This document shows positions 5,544 through 15,266 of a stretch of DNA of 37,432 nucleotides, in pieces. A program made the translations under genes and the position numbers. Below the pieces are notes generated by a model, which was not told the origin of the DNA, made no database searches, and worked only from the letters and a program-made list of their open reading frames with translations. The stretch covers positions 1 to 37,432 of the forward strand of contig JACQZG010000024.1 in NCBI GenBank assembly GCA_016213935.1. The letters are read 5' to 3'. Each line of letters starts with the position of its first letter. The stretch's first letter is position 1. This DNA comes from Nitrospirota bacterium (lineage in GTDB: Bacteria; Nitrospirota; Thermodesulfovibrionia; UBA6902).

Positions 5544-6514
5544 TTCTCTCTCCCCTGAGCGGAAAGCCTCCCAATTACGCAGACAGTCTCGGGAAGGTTT
5601 TTTACGGCGACATCTTTAAAGCCTGTTTCAACAAGCCAGCCCTTTATCTCTGCGGGAGAATAACAGCGGCCGTTCTCTGTCTGCACGAGCATGTTGACCG
5701 AAAAGACGGCGCTGTGCCTCGGGGCTGTCCTCTCTTCGTTCAGGGGGAATTCCTGCACTGCCACCCTGCCGCCCGGGTTGAGAGCAATAGCGCACTTTCT
5801 TAAAAGCGCCTTATTCTCATCGGCGGAAAACGCGTGGAATATCTGGCTGAGGAGGATCAGGTCATAACCAAAGCCGATACTGTCAATATGAAAATCGCCG
5901 GCGATGTATCTCAACCCATTTACGCCCTCATGCCTTGCCACCCTCTTTGCGATCGAGACCGTTTCGGGAAGGTCGAATATGGTTGCCTTCACGCCGCGCT
6001 TTGCGATGGCCATCGCGTTTGTGCCCGGGCCGCCGCCGAGGTCAAGCATGGATGAAACGCCCTTAAGCCCGACCGCCCTGATAAGGTTTCCCGTGCGAAG
6101 CTTCGTCAGATTATGCATTCCCATAATGAATGCCTCATGATTGCGCCTTCTTGCGGCCGGCCTTCCGCTTCGCAAGATTTCGTCAAGATGGGAAAAAGCC
6201 TCCCACATGCCTGAGGAATGCCTTATTATATCCCCCTGAAAAAACGGGCTCCCTTTTACGAGATATCGGTTGCTGACAGGGGCGTTGCGGTATTTGCCGT
6301 CCTTGCCCTTTATGACAAGCCCCATTCCCGAGAGCGCGTCCAGCAGAATCTCGACAGCCCTTTCGTCTGCCTTCAGTTTTTTTGATATTCCGGGCGCCCC
6401 GGACGCTTTTTTGAGACCGTCAAAGACGCTGAGATTATTCGCGGTCAATATAACTCTTGAAGCCATAAAGCCCTGATAGAGATTTCTAAGCTCTATCAGA
6501 TCGTTATCAGCCAT
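5540..6514 (-). CDS. SAM-dependent O-methyltransferase-like protein (PF00891 type)
   Basis: The 324-residue protein has the two-part build of acetylserotonin/hydroxyneurosporene-type methyltransferases. An N-terminal winged-helix dimerisation domain occupies about residues 1-90 (VFDGLKKASGAPGISKKLKA). A Rossmann domain follows with MLDLGGGPGTNAMAIAKRG (SAM loop), ATIFDLPETV (acidic strand-2 end), GLRYIAGDF and GYDLILLSQIFHAF. Substrates of this family are small molecules such as quinone, carotenoid or phenolic hydroxyls; nothing here identifies one. The start has GGAGG seven bases upstream. The end overlaps the S11-like gene by 4 nt. manC is 59 nt upstream, across a spacer with repeated ATTGCT elements. 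Confidence 0.85.
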   Translation of the reverse strand: MADNDLIELRNLYQGFMASRVILTANNLSVFDGLKKASGAPGISKKLKADERAVEILLDALSGMGLVIKGKDGKYRNAPVSNRYLVKGSPFFQGDIIRHSSGMWEAFSHLDEILRSGRPAARRRNHEAFIMGMHNLTKLRTGNLIRAVGLKGVSSMLDLGGGPGTNAMAIAKRGVKATIFDLPETVSIAKRVARHEGVNGLRYIAGDFHIDSIGFGYDLILLSQIFHAFSADENKALLRKCAIALNPGGRVAVQEFPLNEERTAPRHSAVFSVNMLVQTENGRCYSPAEIKGWLVETGFKDVAVKNLPETVCVIGRLSAQGREK

Positions 6515-6531
6515 ATCTGCCTCCGGATCAT

Positions 6532-6567
6532 ATTGCTATACTAAGCAATCCAAAATGAATTAGCAAT
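6532..6567. promoter_or_regulatory. Operator-like repeats between manC and the methyltransferase
   Basis: ATTGCT and AGCAAT form an inverted repeat around ATACTA (6532-6549). A third, inverted element TAGCAAT lies at 6561-6567. The block sits immediately upstream of the methyltransferase ribosome binding site. It could be an operator or an mRNA hairpin, and there is no U-tract to support a terminator. Confidence 0.35.
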
Positions 6568-6573
6568 AAAAAT

Positions 6574-7986
6574 TTATCCTCTTCCGAAGTCATCGTCAAA
6601 CCTGACTATGTCATCCTCGCCGAGATAATCGCCCATCTGCACCTCGATTATGTGAAGCGGTTCTTTGCCGGGGTTTTCAAGTCGGTGGCGGTTTCCCTTG
6701 GGGACATATGTAGACTCATTCTCATGAAGGATAACCGTTTTATCTCCGTTTAAAATCTTCGCTGTCCCCTGAACAACAACCCAGTGTTCGCTCCTTCTGT
6801 TATGCATCTGCAGAGAGAGCTTTGCGCCGGGATAGACAACTATTCTCTTTATCTTCGTATTCTCTCTCTTTTCAAGGATCGTGTATGTCCCCCACGGCCG
6901 GTAGACCGTGACATGGGATTTATACTCCTCGCGCCCTTTCTCCTTCAGCTCGGCAACGACATTTTTGACGTCCTTGCTCTTTTGAAGGTCTGATACAAAG
7001 ACGGTGTCAGGCGTTTCCACAACAACCACGTCTTCAAGGCCCGTAACGACAACAAGCCTGTTCTCGCCTCTGACAAAACTGTTTTTTGTGTCCTTAAGTA
7101 TGACGTCACCCTCAGCGACATTGCCGCTGATGTCCTTGGGCAGAAAATTATACAGAGTCTCCCATGTCCCTATGTCGCTCCATCCGAAGTCAGACGGAAG
7201 CACAACACCCCTCTCCGTCTTCTCCATTATCGCGTAGTCGATTGAGATGTTAGGCAGCGCATCATATCCGGCTAAAGACATGCACCCTTCTCGTGATACG
7301 ATATCGAGCATTTCTTGTAAAAGCCGCGGCTCAAACGCGGAAAACTCGGCCCTCATTACAGAGGCGCGGAAAACGAATATGCCGCTGTTCCAGAAGAAAT
7401 TCCCTTCCCTGAGATAATGTTCAGCCGTCCTGAGGTCGGGCTTCTCGACAAACCTCCTTATTCTCAGCGCCCCCTCGCCAGCGTCTCCGGCGCCCTCTAT
7501 GTAGCCGTACCCTGTCTCAGGCCTGTCCGGCTTTATCCCAAAGGTGACAATGTGCCCCTTTTCAGCGAGCTTCACCGCTGCCTCGAGCACCCTGTGAAAA
7601 CCGCTTACATCCTTTATCACATGGTCTGCCGGGAATATGAGGAGAACCGCGTCTTCTTCGGTCTTTTGTATATCGAGAAGCGCAAGAAGGACTGCGGGCG
7701 CAGTGTTCCTTCCGCAGGGCTCTGTGATTATCTTTCCCTCAGATGAAATCCCGAGGGCATCAAGATGCCTTGCTATCTCAAAGAAGTGTTCGGCTCCGCA
7801 GACAATCCTGAGCCTCTCTGTCCCAATAACAGGGGAGAGCCTCTTGATGGTATTTTGCAAAAGAGAGTCGTCGCCTGCCAGGCTCGCAAGCTGTTTCGGG
7901 AAGAGCTCCCTTGAGACAGGCCATAATCTCGTGCCTGTACCGCCGGCAAGGAGAACGGGATAGATGTTTAATCGTGGGCCCGGCAT
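6574..7986 (-). CDS. manC: Mannose-1-phosphate guanylyltransferase / mannose-6-phosphate isomerase
   Basis: The 470-residue protein is a full-length bifunctional ManC/AlgA-type enzyme. The N-terminal nucleotidyltransferase (about residues 8-290) shows LLAGGTGTRLWPVSRELFPK, FPADHVI, GYGYIEG, FVEKPD and FWNSGIFVF. The C-terminal cupin isomerase domain (about 355-465) shows RPWGTY, LSLQMHNRRSEHW and VPKGNRHRLEN. It makes GDP-mannose from mannose-1-phosphate, and mannose-6-phosphate from fructose-6-phosphate, feeding polysaccharide or GDP-sugar synthesis. No glycosyltransferases are nearby. The upstream neighbour is the response regulator-GGDEF gene, 28 nt away on the same strand. Confidence 0.95.
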   Translation of the reverse strand: MPGPRLNIYPVLLAGGTGTRLWPVSRELFPKQLASLAGDDSLLQNTIKRLSPVIGTERLRIVCGAEHFFEIARHLDALGISSEGKIITEPCGRNTAPAVLLALLDIQKTEEDAVLLIFPADHVIKDVSGFHRVLEAAVKLAEKGHIVTFGIKPDRPETGYGYIEGAGDAGEGALRIRRFVEKPDLRTAEHYLREGNFFWNSGIFVFRASVMRAEFSAFEPRLLQEMLDIVSREGCMSLAGYDALPNISIDYAIMEKTERGVVLPSDFGWSDIGTWETLYNFLPKDISGNVAEGDVILKDTKNSFVRGENRLVVVTGLEDVVVVETPDTVFVSDLQKSKDVKNVVAELKEKGREEYKSHVTVYRPWGTYTILEKRENTKIKRIVVYPGAKLSLQMHNRRSEHWVVVQGTAKILNGDKTVILHENESTYVPKGNRHRLENPGKEPLHIIEVQMGDYLGEDDIVRFDDDFGRG

Positions 7987-8014
7987 GGCTAAGAGAGCTT
8001 TAACCCTTTGTCAA

Positions 8015-8905
8015 TTATTTCCATAAAGTAACCCTGTTCTTCCCTTCTTTCTTTGATATGTACATCGCTTCGTCAGCCTTTCTGCATAAGACTGAAAAAT
8101 CAGTCCCGTCCTCGGGCGCGGAAGCTATGCCAGCGCTGAATGTGCAGGTAAGTTTCTTGTCGCTTATCGGAATGCCGCTGAATAATGAGAGAAGCCTTTT
8201 TGTGAGCTCGAGCGCGCCCTCCTTCCCCGTATTGACAAGACAGAGTACAAACTCCTCACCGCCGTAACGGCCGGCAAAATCTATTCCTCTCAGCTTCTGC
8301 TGAAAGAGCTGGCCTAACTGGATAAGGACGAGGTCTCCCGTGGAGTGGCCGTGCGCGTCATTGACCTGCTTGAAGCTGTCGACGTCGATGAAAACGACAG
8401 ACACGCCCCCGCCGTAACGCCCTATCCTTGAAAGCTCCTTCTCAACCCTCTGCTGAAGCGCCTGCCTGTTCAAAAGGCCGGTAAGCTGGTCAAAGCTCGA
8501 TTTCTCGGAGAATGCATCATGCCGTTCTATAACGGAACGGGCGCGCGCGATGAGTATCGTAGGGTCAAAAGGTTTTGTGATATAGTCGTCGACCCTGAGG
8601 CGGAAGCCCTTTATCTGGTCAACCGACTCGGAGCTCGCGGTTAGAAAGATGAAGGGGATATCCCTGGTTGAAGGCTCGTTGAGAATCTTCTCGCGGAATT
8701 CAAACCCGCTCATGCCCGGCATCTGAATATCGCAGATTATGAGGTCGATATGATGGCCTGCCAATATCTCCATGGCGCTCTCGCTGTCCTGAGCCGTAAG
8801 GGTGATGAAGCCCGCCTTTTTGAGCTTGAGCTCAATGAGCTTTATAAGAGATATCTCGTCGTCTATTATGAGTACCGAACGCTGCTTATCATCCATTGCC
8901 ATCAT
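8015..8905 (-). CDS. Response regulator with GGDEF domain (diguanylate cyclase)
   Basis: The 296-residue protein has a receiver domain at about residues 10-125, with DD at 15-16, phosphoacceptor Asp59 in [11 protein letters not shown] and the YITKPF lysine block. A GGDEF domain follows at about 137-295. The active-site GGEEF is at 215-219 and an RxxD inhibitory site (RGID, 206-209) lies five residues before it, so the enzyme should make cyclic-di-GMP and be product-inhibited. The start overlaps the hybrid kinase gene by 17 nt. ATGs at 8905, 8902 and 8896 are all possible, and I keep the outermost. The coupling makes it the likely output of that kinase. Confidence 0.93.
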   Translation of the reverse strand: MMAMDDKQRSVLIIDDEISLIKLIELKLKKAGFITLTAQDSESAMEILAGHHIDLIICDIQMPGMSGFEFREKILNEPSTRDIPFIFLTASSESVDQIKGFRLRVDDYITKPFDPTILIARARSVIERHDAFSEKSSFDQLTGLLNRQALQQRVEKELSRIGRYGGGVSVVFIDVDSFKQVNDAHGHSTGDLVLIQLGQLFQQKLRGIDFAGRYGGEEFVLCLVNTGKEGALELTKRLLSLFSGIPISDKKLTCTFSAGIASAPEDGTDFSVLCRKADEAMYISKKEGKNRVTLWK

Positions 8906-11900
8906 CCTTTGTCAGGATATTTACGCTTGAAAGATATTTATCAAGACGGCCGTTGAGTTTTATTATAGCCTCTCTGTCGCCCTTTTTAGCCGCTTCTTCT
9001 ATTTCCTTGCCGATTGCAGTTATCTCGTCAAAGCCGTAGCTTCCGCCCGTGCCCTTGAGGCTGTGGCCTGTCTTGCGTATCTCTTCCATATCATCTTTTT
9101 CAATGAGGATGCCCATTCTCTCCACGGTTTTTCTCATGTTATCCAGAAAATCAGGGATGAGCTCTTCGAGGTCAGGGTCTATAAAGACCGTATTGTCCCT
9201 GAATACCTCACCCCCGGCCTCCGGCTGAAGGGCAAAACCGGCCTTTACGCCTCCAAGATATTCTCTTATTACCTTGAGAAGCGCCTCTCTTCTTACAGGC
9301 TTCGCAAGATGCGCGGAGCAGCCCGCGTCAAGGCATTTCCTTATCTCTTCAGTCCCGTCATGAGCGGTGACGGCTATGATTGGAATGCCTTCGCCGCCCT
9401 CAAGCCCTCTTATCGCCCTTGCCGCGCCATAACCATCCATCCCGGGCATCTCCATGTCCATAAGAATGAGCGATATCCTCCGCCTCTTAAATATCTCTAT
9501 CGCCTCTTTGCCCCCGGATGCTGGAAGAGTCCTGCACTTTTCCCCCTTCAGATAAGCCTCGATCAGTTTCCGGTTCTCCCCCCTGTCGTCAACTACCAGA
9601 ATTACGGGATACATATCGATCCATTTTTCGATAGTCTCGATAAGGACCTGCCTGTTGAGCGGTTTGGTTAAGTAGTCATCCATTCCGTTCTCGATGCACT
9701 TCTCGCGGTATCCCTTCATGGCATGCGCCGTAAGGGCTATAACGGGTGTCCTCATGCCGCCCTTTTCAATCTCTCTTATCACTTTTGTGGCTTCAAAGCC
9801 GTCCATTACCGGCATCTGTATGTCCATGAGTATGAGGTCATAATTATACTTTTTGAACGCTTCGACAACTTCCCGGCCGTTCTCGGCAGTCTCAACACTG
9901 TATCCCGACTTCTGGAGGAACATTGTCGCGAGCTTTCTTCCGTCAGAATTGTCATCGGCAAGGAGGATCCTGATATGCCTCTTCTCCTCGAGGATGTCTA
10001 TCTCTTTTTCCGGCGCCTTTGCCTTCTCCGCCGTATCGATGCGGAGTATCTTTACCAGTGTATTAAAGAGGCTTGACTGCTTGACAGGCTTCACAAGTGC
10101 ATCGCTTATCCTGTACTTCTTCATTACGCCCGCGTTTATCCTGCCCCAGGACGAGAGTATCAATATCCTGAGGCCCTTATGCCTCTTGTCGTCCCGCAGC
10201 GCCTGCACCACTTCCATCCCGTCCATCTCCGGCATCTGATAATCAAGGATCAGGAGGTCATGCCTGCCGGGATTTGCTCCGAGAATAGCCAGCGCCTCTT
10301 TTCCGCTAACCGCCTCATCCACGTATAATCCCCATGCGGCCAGGATCTTGCGGAGGATAAACCTGTTCGTTCCGCTGTCGTCAACCACAAGCGCCTTTAC
10401 CTCCCTGAAATCAGGGTATATATATTCGCCTTTCTTCTCCTCTAAAGCATCCTCTTCGTAAGGGAGCGAGAGGTTTATATGAAAAGCGCTCCCTTTCCCA
10501 AGTTCGCTCTCGACCCAGAGCTTGCCGCCCATCATTTCGATGAGCATCTTTGATATGCTCAGCCCGAGGCCCGTGCCCCCGTATTTCCGCGTCGTCGAGG
10601 TGTCCGCCTGAGTGAACTTCTCAAATATCTTCTCAAGATTGGATTCGGATATGCCCACCCCCGTGTCAGTCACCATGAAGTGGAGCCCCATCCTCTTTTT
10701 GCCGTGGTCAGTGAGAAAAAGGTCGGGTTCAACCCTGAGGACGACCTCCCCTTTTTCAGTGAACTTAAGGGCATTGCCCATCAGGTTTATAAGCACCTGC
10801 CTGAGGCGCGTAGGGTCTCCGTAAAAAGGAGATGAAGGGATCTCGGGGTCCACAAAACAGATCAGCTCGACCTCCTGGTCCCTCGCCCGCACATTGAGCC
10901 CCTCCGCAACCCCTTCCACTATCTCTTTCAGGTTGAAAGAGATAGTCTCAAGCTCCATGTTGCCGGCCTCTATCTTAGAAATATCGAGTATGTCGTTTAT
11001 TAGAGAGAGAAGGGCCTCGGAGTTGGACTGCACTATTTTGAGGTATTCGCCCTGTTCTGGGGAGATGTGGGTTCCGAGAGTGAGTTCGGTCATTCCTATT
11101 ATGGCGTTCATCGGAGTCCGTATCTCATGGCTCATGTTGGCGAGGAATTCGCTCTTTGCGAGCGATGCCGCCTTGGCCGCCTCCATCGCCTTCTCGAGCT
11201 CGGCCTCGGATTTTTTGCGCTCGATGACGCCCGCCAGTGTATTTGCCACGGCATGGAAGAAATCATCCTCCACCCTGTTCCTCCTGTACCCCAGGCCGAG
11301 ATAGATGTTCATGACTCCGCTGATCTTATTCCCGAAGATTATGGGGATGCAGTACTGTACGCCCTTGTCAAAGCCCTCAGCGGTCTCGGCCTTGCATGCA
11401 TCAGGCTTGTCAGAAAAGATAGTCTCTTTTCCCGAAGCTGCCCTGCCGCAGCAGCACTCACCAAATGGAACGACGGCGCACGCCTTTATTATCTTTTTGG
11501 GAAGGTTGTAATGTGCCTTCATGAAGAGCATCCTCGATCCCTCGTCAGCCAGATAAATACATCCGCTTGAAGTGCCTGCAAGCCACGGCAAAGAGAAGAG
11601 GACGCCGAGAGTCTGCTCAAGCTGGTCCTCTATCGGCGCAGGCGTGAGAGATATCCTGAGGAGAGTGCTTATAACCTCCTGCATGTTCCGGTCTTTCTGA
11701 AGTTTCCTGTCGGCTATCTTAGAAAGAGTGATGTCCTTCACGAGTATCACGTCATCCTCTTCCGGTATATCGGGGCTGCTTATGTTGAATATGTAATCGG
11801 ACCCGTCTTTTGCGGAGAGAGTGCGCTCTCCGGCATCCCCGCGCCTGATATTGAAGAACGAAAGGTCATCGCATAGCGCGGCAAATGCCTCCATCTGCCT

Positions 11901-13142
11901 GTTGGCAGCCTGAAGCCTTCCCGAGGCCTTTGTAATGACCCCAACTCCCACGGCATCCGTGACTGACTGAAGGAGCCTGAGGTGTTTCTCTTTTTCCACG
12001 AGTTTCGCCTGTTCCTTCTCAAGCAGAAGCTTCTGCCTTGTCTCGGCCTTCAGGTCTTCGCGGGCGCGTACTATCTCGCCGGTAAGTTCGTGAAACCTGT
12101 TCTCAAGGACAAAGAGCTGATCACCCTTGAAAACCTTCTGCTGTTTTATTCCCAGAACATTCAAGGAGAAATCGGAAATATACTTGGTAAGTTTGCGTAT
12201 GCGCCCCGTTATCCAGAAGATGACGATCGCAACTACAAAGATTATGGCAGGCCCCTGCGTCGCGTGTATCCTGTGCTCGGCAGAGAGAATGCGGACGGTT
12301 ATCTCTTCTGCCCTGGACAATGAGGCAAAAGATGCAAGCTTTACGCCTGCCGCAGAGTCTCCGTAATAGGAAAGGTCTTTCTCGCTCACAAGGTGCCTCT
12401 CGCGCAGAGCCTGAAGGGATGTGCCCGGACGCAGTTCTTTTTGATTGCTGCTTGAAATGATATGCGGGGACGGCCCGGAAGATATGACAGCAGCCATGTA
12501 GCCTGAAGCCAAAGGGCCGAGCGAAGAACTTAAAAACTCTTCATCAATCGGCGAGACAAGGATAAGCGTAGCGAGGGCGCGGCTCCCCGGGCCGGTCAAT
12601 GACTCGGATGATATCAGATAAGGAACGCCGTCCGTCAGGGATATGTAATTCTGCCTCACTGTCCATGATGAGGATGCCTGCGCAAGAGATGAAGGAAGAG
12701 AAATTCTGCCTGCCTGATACGCCTCCCTGGCAACCCCGCTGCCGTCAAGGAGCAGCGCGTAAGCCGGCCGGGCAACGCCGCCCGGAAGAGAAGGCGCCGA
12801 ATACCAGAGGGGCGGAAGATTGTATATCCTGAGCCCCGCCTTGTCATCGCTTCCCCATCCGCTGCCTTTTACGTAATCGGAAAATATTTCCTGTGAGACT
12901 ATGAGATTTGCCAGAAGCGCGTGCTCGCCTGCGCGCCGGTCAAAGCTGAACCTGTTCATCTCAGCCTGCCTGCCAAGCTCTTCACCGAGCTGCTCCATGA
13001 ACATCTGATTGAGGCGCTGGCTCTGGACAGATTCGAAAACAAACCATACGACAAGCCCGGCCATCGCGGCCGCGAGAATCATCTTTAATCCAAGAGGCGT
13101 GCGGAGGTGTATATCTTTTATCTTTGATCTAATGCCCGGCAT
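8889..13142 (-). CDS. Hybrid sensor histidine kinase with GAF, three receiver domains and HPt
   Basis: The 1417-residue membrane protein has these parts in order. TM1 is at about 20-38, a ~255-residue extracytoplasmic sensor of no recognised family spans 42-296, and TM2 is at about 298-313. A linker/coiled coil (to ~390) leads to a PAS-like segment (~390-475) and a GAF domain (~485-640, with [11 protein letters not shown]). HisKA carries His672 in [10 protein letters not shown], and the HATPase (~770-895) has GTGLGLS. Receivers 1-3 have phosphoacceptors Asp967, Asp1107 and Asp1229. The HPt domain has His1360 in [10 protein letters not shown]. All phosphotransfer residues are present, so a multistep relay to the overlapping GGDEF regulator is plausible. 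The ligand is unknown. Confidence 0.93.
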   Translation of the reverse strand: MPGIRSKIKDIHLRTPLGLKMILAAAMAGLVVWFVFESVQSQRLNQMFMEQLGEELGRQAEMNRFSFDRRAGEHALLANLIVSQEIFSDYVKGSGWGSDDKAGLRIYNLPPLWYSAPSLPGGVARPAYALLLDGSGVAREAYQAGRISLPSSLAQASSSWTVRQNYISLTDGVPYLISSESLTGPGSRALATLILVSPIDEEFLSSSLGPLASGYMAAVISSGPSPHIISSSNQKELRPGTSLQALRERHLVSEKDLSYYGDSAAGVKLASFASLSRAEEITVRILSAEHRIHATQGPAIIFVVAIVIFWITGRIRKLTKYISDFSLNVLGIKQQKVFKGDQLFVLENRFHELTGEIVRAREDLKAETRQKLLLEKEQAKLVEKEKHLRLLQSVTDAVGVGVITKASGRLQAANRQMEAFAALCDDLSFFNIRRGDAGERTLSAKDGSDYIFNISSPDIPEEDDVILVKDITLSKIADRKLQKDRNMQEVISTLLRISLTPAPIEDQLEQTLGVLFSLPWLAGTSSGCIYLADEGSRMLFMKAHYNLPKKIIKACAVVPFGECCCGRAASGKETIFSDKPDACKAETAEGFDKGVQYCIPIIFGNKISGVMNIYLGLGYRRNRVEDDFFHAVANTLAGVIERKKSEAELEKAMEAAKAASLAKSEFLANMSHEIRTPMNAIIGMTELTLGTHISPEQGEYLKIVQSNSEALLSLINDILDISKIEAGNMELETISFNLKEIVEGVAEGLNVRARDQEVELICFVDPEIPSSPFYGDPTRLRQVLINLMGNALKFTEKGEVVLRVEPDLFLTDHGKKRMGLHFMVTDTGVGISESNLEKIFEKFTQADTSTTRKYGGTGLGLSISKMLIEMMGGKLWVESELGKGSAFHINLSLPYEEDALEEKKGEYIYPDFREVKALVVDDSGTNRFILRKILAAWGLYVDEAVSGKEALAILGANPGRHDLLILDYQMPEMDGMEVVQALRDDKRHKGLRILILSSWGRINAGVMKKYRISDALVKPVKQSSLFNTLVKILRIDTAEKAKAPEKEIDILEEKRHIRILLADDNSDGRKLATMFLQKSGYSVETAENGREVVEAFKKYNYDLILMDIQMPVMDGFEATKVIREIEKGGMRTPVIALTAHAMKGYREKCIENGMDDYLTKPLNRQVLIETIEKWIDMYPVILVVDDRGENRKLIEAYLKGEKCRTLPASGGKEAIEIFKRRRISLILMDMEMPGMDGYGAARAIRGLEGGEGIPIIAVTAHDGTEEIRKCLDAGCSAHLAKPVRREALLKVIREYLGGVKAGFALQPEAGGEVFRDNTVFIDPDLEELIPDFLDNMRKTVERMGILIEKDDMEEIRKTGHSLKGTGGSYGFDEITAIGKEIEEAAKKGDREAIIKLNGRLDKYLSSVNILTKDDGNG

Positions 13143-13189
13143 ATTAAGTCGCTTGTCTGATAGTCGTCACTGCTCTGCCATATAAACGG

Positions 13190-14719
13190 TTATTTTTTTA
13201 TTGCCCAATCCATGACAGCCCTTGCCATTGCGTCCACGGTTGCGTCGGCAGGCATGATGCTAACCTTCAGCCCTGCCTTTTCAACCGCACGGGCAGTCAC
13301 AGGCCCTATAACAGCTATAGCCACGTCATTGAGAAGGCCTCCTCCGTCGCCCTCCATCATCTCCATGAAGTTATTAAACGTGGCGGCGCTTGTAAAGGTC
13401 GCGACAGTGATCTTCCCTTCCTTGAGAAACCTCCTGAGCCTTTTGCCGTGAGTCTCCGGCTTCACGGACCTGTAAGCCGTGACCGCGTCTATCTCTCCGC
13501 CGAGTTCCCTTACCCTCTCAGGGAAGACTTCCCTTGCCGCCTCAGCCCTCGGAAGCAGAATCTTTACTCCTTTCAACTTTTCTTCATTCTTCTCTCTCCC
13601 GTGCGCTGAGACGAAGGCCTCAATCAGCCCTTCTGAATTAAACTCTTCTGGCACCATGTCGACCTTTATTCCGTATCCGTTTATCGCCGAAGCCGTCTTC
13701 GTTCCGACTGCGCAGACACTGAGCCCTTTCAGGTCTCTGATATCGCCTTTTTCGAACAGCCTGCTGAAAAAATAGCGTACGCCGTTCGCGCTGGTAAGCA
13801 CCAGCCAGTCATAAGAGGCTATACCGGCGATGGCCGAGTCAAGAGGCCCCCAATCTTTTGGGGGGGCTATTTTTATGGTGTGGAATTCCATCAGTTCCGC
13901 CCCGAGTTCCTCAAGCAATTCAAAACCCGTTGAATGCTCCCTCGTGATGAGTATCCTATGGCCGAATAAAGGCTTCTTCTCATACCACTTGAGCTTCTCT
14001 CTCAGGTTGACGACATCCCCGACCACCATAACCGCCGGCGGCCTTATCTCTGTCTCACGTATAAGTTCGGCAATATTATCGAGGGCGCCGACGACCGTCT
14101 TCTGGTCAGCCCTTGTCCCCCATCTTATGACAGCCACAGGGGTTTCAGGCCTCCTCCCGTTTTCGATTAGTTTGCGGCAGACTTCGTTGATATTCTTCAC
14201 AGCCATGAGGAAAACGATTGTGCCTCTCCCTGATGCGATGCCTGCCCAGTCAATTGAGCTTTCACTCTTTGTCAGGTCTTCATAGCCCGGCAATATCGTT
14301 ATGGAAGAAGAATAGGCTCTGTGAGTGAGCGGGATGCCCGCGTATGCGGGCGCAGCGACCGCCGAACTCACTCCGGGGACTATCTCAAACTCTATGCCCG
14401 CTTCAAAAAGCGCCTCTGCCTCTTCGCCGCCGCGGCCGAAGACAAACGGGTCGCCGCCTTTTAATCGGCATACCTTCTTGCCCTCTCCCGCCTTCTCAAC
14501 AAGGATGCGGTTGATCTCGTCCTGCGACATTGTATGCTGGCCGCCGCGTTTTCCGGCATATATGAACTCGGCATCATGTTTGATATAGTTGAGTATCTGG
14601 GCGTTAAGATGGAAATCATAGACAACGGCTTCTGCCTTCTGAAGGCAGGCGAGGCCTTTAACGGTCAAAAGGCCTATGTCGCCTGGGCCGGCGCCGACAA
14701 GATAAACTTTACCTTTCAT
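13190..14719 (-). CDS. cobA-hemD: Uroporphyrinogen-III C-methyltransferase / uroporphyrinogen-III synthase fusion
   Basis: The 509-residue fusion begins with a CobA/SUMT domain (about 1-245; VYLVGAGPGDIGLLTVKGL, RLKGGDPFVFGRGGEE, PGVSSAVAAPAYAGIPLTHR). It continues with a HemD domain (about 252-507; ILITREHSTGFELLEELGAE, WLVLTSANGVRYFF, VIGPVTARAVEKAGL). HemD closes hydroxymethylbilane to uroporphyrinogen III. CobA methylates that at C2 and C7 to precorrin-2, the branch to sirohaem, haem d1 or cobalamin. Such fusions are common in several bacterial phyla. No other tetrapyrrole gene is in the window. The kinase gene starts 47 nt further on, same strand. Confidence 0.95.
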   Translation of the reverse strand: MKGKVYLVGAGPGDIGLLTVKGLACLQKAEAVVYDFHLNAQILNYIKHDAEFIYAGKRGGQHTMSQDEINRILVEKAGEGKKVCRLKGGDPFVFGRGGEEAEALFEAGIEFEIVPGVSSAVAAPAYAGIPLTHRAYSSSITILPGYEDLTKSESSIDWAGIASGRGTIVFLMAVKNINEVCRKLIENGRRPETPVAVIRWGTRADQKTVVGALDNIAELIRETEIRPPAVMVVGDVVNLREKLKWYEKKPLFGHRILITREHSTGFELLEELGAELMEFHTIKIAPPKDWGPLDSAIAGIASYDWLVLTSANGVRYFFSRLFEKGDIRDLKGLSVCAVGTKTASAINGYGIKVDMVPEEFNSEGLIEAFVSAHGREKNEEKLKGVKILLPRAEAAREVFPERVRELGGEIDAVTAYRSVKPETHGKRLRRFLKEGKITVATFTSAATFNNFMEMMEGDGGGLLNDVAIAVIGPVTARAVEKAGLKVSIMPADATVDAMARAVMDWAIKK

Positions 14720-14806
14720 GCACTGTATCCATTCGGGGTTTTAAACCAGAAACTTATAAATGATAACACATATTAAGTGTTATGTATTTGATATGCGCGG
14801 AGGGAG

Positions 14807-14844
14807 AAAAAATGAAGGTTTCAGGCCTGCCGCCGGAAACCTTC
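14807..14844 (-). terminator. Intrinsic terminator after the IHF/HU gene
   Basis: On the minus strand GAAGGTTTC and GAAACCTTC form a perfect 9-bp stem (14836-14844 with 14814-14822) and are followed by ATTTTTTC. It lies 39 nt beyond the stop of the DNA-binding protein gene and separates it from cobA-hemD. Confidence 0.85.
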
Positions 14845-14882
14845 AGGATGGAATGCGGAATAGATAATAATGCAAAAACCGT

Positions 14883-15167
14883 CTATATGTTCTTTGTCGC
14901 CATCTCCCTCAGCTCCTTGCCGACCTTGAAGTAAGGAACCTTCTTCGGGGCGACTTCCACAGCGTCCCCGGTCTTGGGGTTTCTCGCCTTTCTTGCCTTT
15001 CTGCTTCTCAGCCTGAAATTGCCGAACCCCCTTATCTCGACCTTGTCGCCTTTGGCAAGCGCGTCCTTGATGCTGCTGAATATTGTCTCAACAATGACCT
15101 CTGTCTGCTTTCTTGTGAGACCCTCGACCTTTTCAGATATTCTTTCGATAAGAACAGATTTTGTCAT
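14883..15167 (-). CDS. HU/IHF-family DNA-bending protein (IHF-beta-like)
   Basis: The 94-residue protein starts MTKSVLIERISEK, like IHF-beta subunits, and has the diagnostic IEIRGFGNF-type arm entry (VEIRGFGNFRLRSRK), the RNPKTGD DNA-intercalating arm and the closing YFKVGKELRE. It would bend DNA as a nucleoid protein, as homodimer or with a partner. A good ribosome binding site (GGAGGACGT) precedes the ATG, its own promoter lies at 15185-15213, and a terminator follows, so it can be transcribed alone even though it follows sppA. HU versus IHF cannot be settled by eye, so I leave the symbol open. Confidence 0.93.
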   Translation of the reverse strand: MTKSVLIERISEKVEGLTRKQTEVIVETIFSSIKDALAKGDKVEIRGFGNFRLRSRKARKARNPKTGDAVEVAPKKVPYFKVGKELREMATKNI

Positions 15168-15184
15168 ACGTCCTCCGATACGTT

Positions 15185-15213
15185 ATTCTAAAGTTAAAGA
15201 AGGTTAAAATCAA
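15185..15213 (-). promoter_or_regulatory. Promoter of the IHF/HU gene
   Basis: On the minus strand TTGATT (15208-15213) and TAGAAT (15185-15190) are 17 bp apart. The surrounding spacer to sppA is very AT-rich. Confidence 0.6.
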
Positions 15214-15266
15214 GCGTTTCAGATATAAATAAATTTACAATAAAACAATATGATATGCAATATTTT

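Noticed and set aside
9063..9671. 202-codon open frame on the plus strand
   Set aside because: It lies entirely antisense to the receiver/HPt part of the hybrid kinase, shows no domain, and several similar antisense frames occur across the same GC-rich gene.
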